Assembly: GCA_023055505.1 (NCBI GenBank)
Contig: JALIRH010000007.1
Span: 12,279,773 to 12,343,772, forward strand
Direction of reading: 5' to 3'
Origin: Callipepla californica brunnescens
Lineage: Eukaryota > Chordata > Aves > Galliformes > Odontophoridae
DNA length: 64,000 nt
In this document: positions 61,701 through 64,000 of the stretch, piece after piece
Numbering within the stretch: position 1 is the first letter of the stretch
Layout of the letters: each line of letters starts with the position of its first letter
Position numbers and translations under genes: made by a program
The notes under the pieces: model-generated
What the model was told of the DNA's origin: nothing
Seen by the model: only the letters and a program-made list of their open reading frames with translations
The model's database searches: none

Positions 61701-64000
61701 AAAACCAAAGAACACCATACACATCATAAGTTTGCAAGTTACAGGATGCAGGGGTACAAAACAACTCTCTCCCTATAAACTAGTTTGCAAAAGCACCTAG
61801 ATAGAGGTCTTGAACTCTCAGTGGGATTCATCTGACCAAGTGTAGATATCTAAATGCACTCATCTATCATGAACTGGTTGTTTAATGGGTGCCCTGCTAC
61901 CAAGTGACTCAAATAGGTCAGACAAATCCTTCTTTAAAAGAGTTTATATGTCTCCACTGACTACAAAGTTAGTCTCTAGTGTCTAGTTCAGTTGTAGAAG
62001 TCTACATGGCAAATATCTAAAGTTAATGAGATGGATCTCAGCCATAAGCGTCCTACCCACTCGGGAAGACAAAAAGTTTGGAGGGAGCTCACTAAAATAT
62101 ACAAATTAAAGTGTTGTTCACTTCCAGCACTCCAGTTCCAAGTGTTCCCAGCAGTAAGGATGTAAAGATATGGCAGAGGGCTAATTTAACCCTTCCTAAA
62201 AACTCTTTCACAGTTTTGGACTGTTGGTGCTCAGTATTGTTTCACACTTATGTGCAGAGCTCTGTTCATAGGAACAGGATTAGGATCAGGGGAATCAGTG
62301 TGCCATTCTGACAGTCTTGATAATGTCACCTGATGGGTTGAGATCTAGTACATTGTAAAAGGTTCTCAAATTAGGTAAAATTAACACTATGTGATGTAAG
62401 CTAGCAGAGTTCATTTTTCCTCTGGTTTCCTTCTAGTCCTAGCTTTTTAAAACAGAGGAGATGAAAGGTAGTAGTTCCAGTGGTATCTAGAACTTTAGTA
62501 TTTTTAGATCAGTTGTTATTGGTTTAAAATTATGTACATGCTTGTGTTTTATTTAGTGGTGTCAACAGCTATTTAATTTCTTAATTAGTGTTTTTATTTC
62601 ATTTCATCTTTAATTCATTTTCCAAGTAAATTGAGAAGATAGAAGATTTGTTATAAATCATTTTGTGCTTTGGGGAAAGCAAGCTAAAGTTATATACCTT
62701 TTCTTGAAATATATCATAAAAGACAATTCAGTTACTGATGAGGCATGAATGTGTTTAATGGCATATTCTGTAGGGTGATTTGTTTTAATTGTCACAGTGG
62801 GACCTGTTATTACACACTGGTAGAATGGGTCACTGCATTATAAAATTAAAGCCGATGCAAAGCATTCATTTTTAGCTTATTTGTAAATTTAAGTATTTGT
62901 GATGTAAATATGCTGAGTGTGGAGACAGTGTATGGCAACATGCACAGCAGTGGCAAATGTCTCTTAATAATAAGCAGCTGTGTGAGGTCAGATGTTAAAG
63001 AAATTCAAGGGAGTGGCACTCTGGGATTATGTCATATGCACATTAGCCCAAATGAAATCAGGAAAAAAGTATCTGTGGGTAAGAGTAATTTCTATTACCA
63101 GAGGTTACTTTTCAAGGGCAATTAAATGTGTTGGCTCATATTAGCATTGCTGTGCCATAGGATGTGAAAAATAAGCCAGAACACTGCTGCTGATAGTAAG
63201 AATTGTGATTAATTCAAGCTGTTGTACCACCAACCCATAAGATGACAAGCAGCCATTCCTGCACAGGCATCCCAGAGGGGCTCACAGATGTACTGAACTG
63301 TGCAAAGAGAGATAACCACTCTTGGGGATGTGCTGAGACAAAGAGGCTCAGCTAGAATTTAAAAATTAATAGTTAATTGATGTAGCAATGACAAAAGGAT
63401 GGCTTTTCTATTTTTTGTGTGTCTAATGCTTGTGATTTCTGTTTATGCTCACTGATGGAACACAGCACTCTGAACTCAAATACATTTCAGAAGAACACTG
63501 TTTGTGTGTCCAGGTGCTGATCTTTACCTCCTCCGTCTGTTTACCTCAACTAGAATCTTTAAAATACGAACCTCACATCTCAGTATCTTAAATGGTAGCA
63601 CTGGTTCCTGTAATATTGCACTGGAGAACTGCTTCATGCATGCAGTGTTCAAAATTAGTGAAGACACTGATTTGATTTAAATCTTTCAGCTGGCCTCAAA
63701 GAGGAAGATTCTTTGACTATTTACCCAAATTCAATCATTTTTTTCAATGTATCATGACATGAGAAGCTGAAAAAATACCCCATGACTTCATTTTTCATTT
63801 CAGAAAATGAATCTTGGTTTCAAAAGTCTTTGATATTCATATAATATAAAGCTTTTGTAAGAATTTATCGCTGTTCAAATCTGTATTGAAACTGCTATAA
63901 CACCAAGTATCACTCAAATTCTGTATTTGAGTGAGTGCTATAAAGGAGTAAAAAGGAAAAGGGTTTCCAGAAGTACTTTTTGCTGACCTTTTTACAACTG

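Larger units (their letters stand above)
54006..64000. other. Long non-coding stretch, no gene or major element
   Basis: Ten kilobases of AT-rich DNA with no open frame above 101 codons (61282-61587, minus), and that one has no recognised domain. Features are limited to a 17-bp inverted repeat at 54522-54609, a T run at about 54778-54794 and an AAAAC repeat at 58727-58783. Bases 54266-54281 (CACAGAATCACAGAG) could be an isolated CR1 terminal repeat. A good acceptor (CTATTTGCCTCTTTTTAG) ends near 61010, but I found no matching donor. Confidence 0.55.

Noticed and set aside
1..64000. Search by eye for tRNA, rRNA, snRNA, CRISPR, prophage or operon-like organisation
   Set aside because: None seen. 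The content is vertebrate non-coding DNA. CR1 copies lie on both strands (about eight minus, six plus), so there is no orientation bias to report.

Overview
The window reads as non-coding DNA from a bird, most likely a galliform such as chicken, turkey or quail. Two things point there. CR1 non-LTR retrotransposon copies are the dominant recognisable repeat, with the typical 3' ends (ATTCTATGATTCTATG-type repeats next to a GGTTGGAAGGGAC-type block). There is also a deleted mariner that I recognise as Galluhop (Mariner1_GG type), an element described from galliform genomes. The DNA is AT-rich, full of A/T homopolymers, and has no long open frames, bacterial-type operons, rRNA, tRNA or CRISPR. 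No protein-coding host gene can be supported. The window is best described as intergenic desert or the inside of a very large intron.

Layout. 1-7275: no recognisable gene or mobile element, some A-rich simple repeats. 7276-7736: CR1 (minus). 11474-11560: young-looking CR1 3' end (plus). 13198-13751: probable solo LTR, followed by two decayed CR1 3' ends in a row (minus). 15513-16425: long CR1 (minus). 19362-19565: short CR1 (minus). 22740-23470: old CR1 reverse-transcriptase region (plus). 24554-24620: possible hAT terminus. 26241-26774: deleted mariner. 28785-28908: CR1 RT fragment (plus). 36601-36698: CR1 tail (plus). 41228-41702: CR1 (minus). 42205-42469: a perfect 53-unit CCCTT array. 45640-45790: old CR1 RT fragment (plus). 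46855-47070: CR1 3' end (plus). 49408-50412: about 1 kb of CR1 with a 149-codon open frame (minus). 53601-54005: CR1 with an internal deletion (minus). 54006-64000: nothing recognisable beyond an A/T-rich inverted repeat and simple repeats.

The features do not form a pathway. Each is an independent insertion or a local repeat expansion. Three short stretches with good splice signals on both sides and one open frame are recorded as weak exon candidates (11930-11997 minus, 24003-24073 plus, 35205-35262 plus), because a large gene or lncRNA could run through here. None matches a protein I know. I found no convincing new biological system. The most unusual local structure is the perfect CCCTT array, whose G-rich strand fits a G-quadruplex pattern. 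Family names come from recall of consensus sequences and were not checked with a database search.
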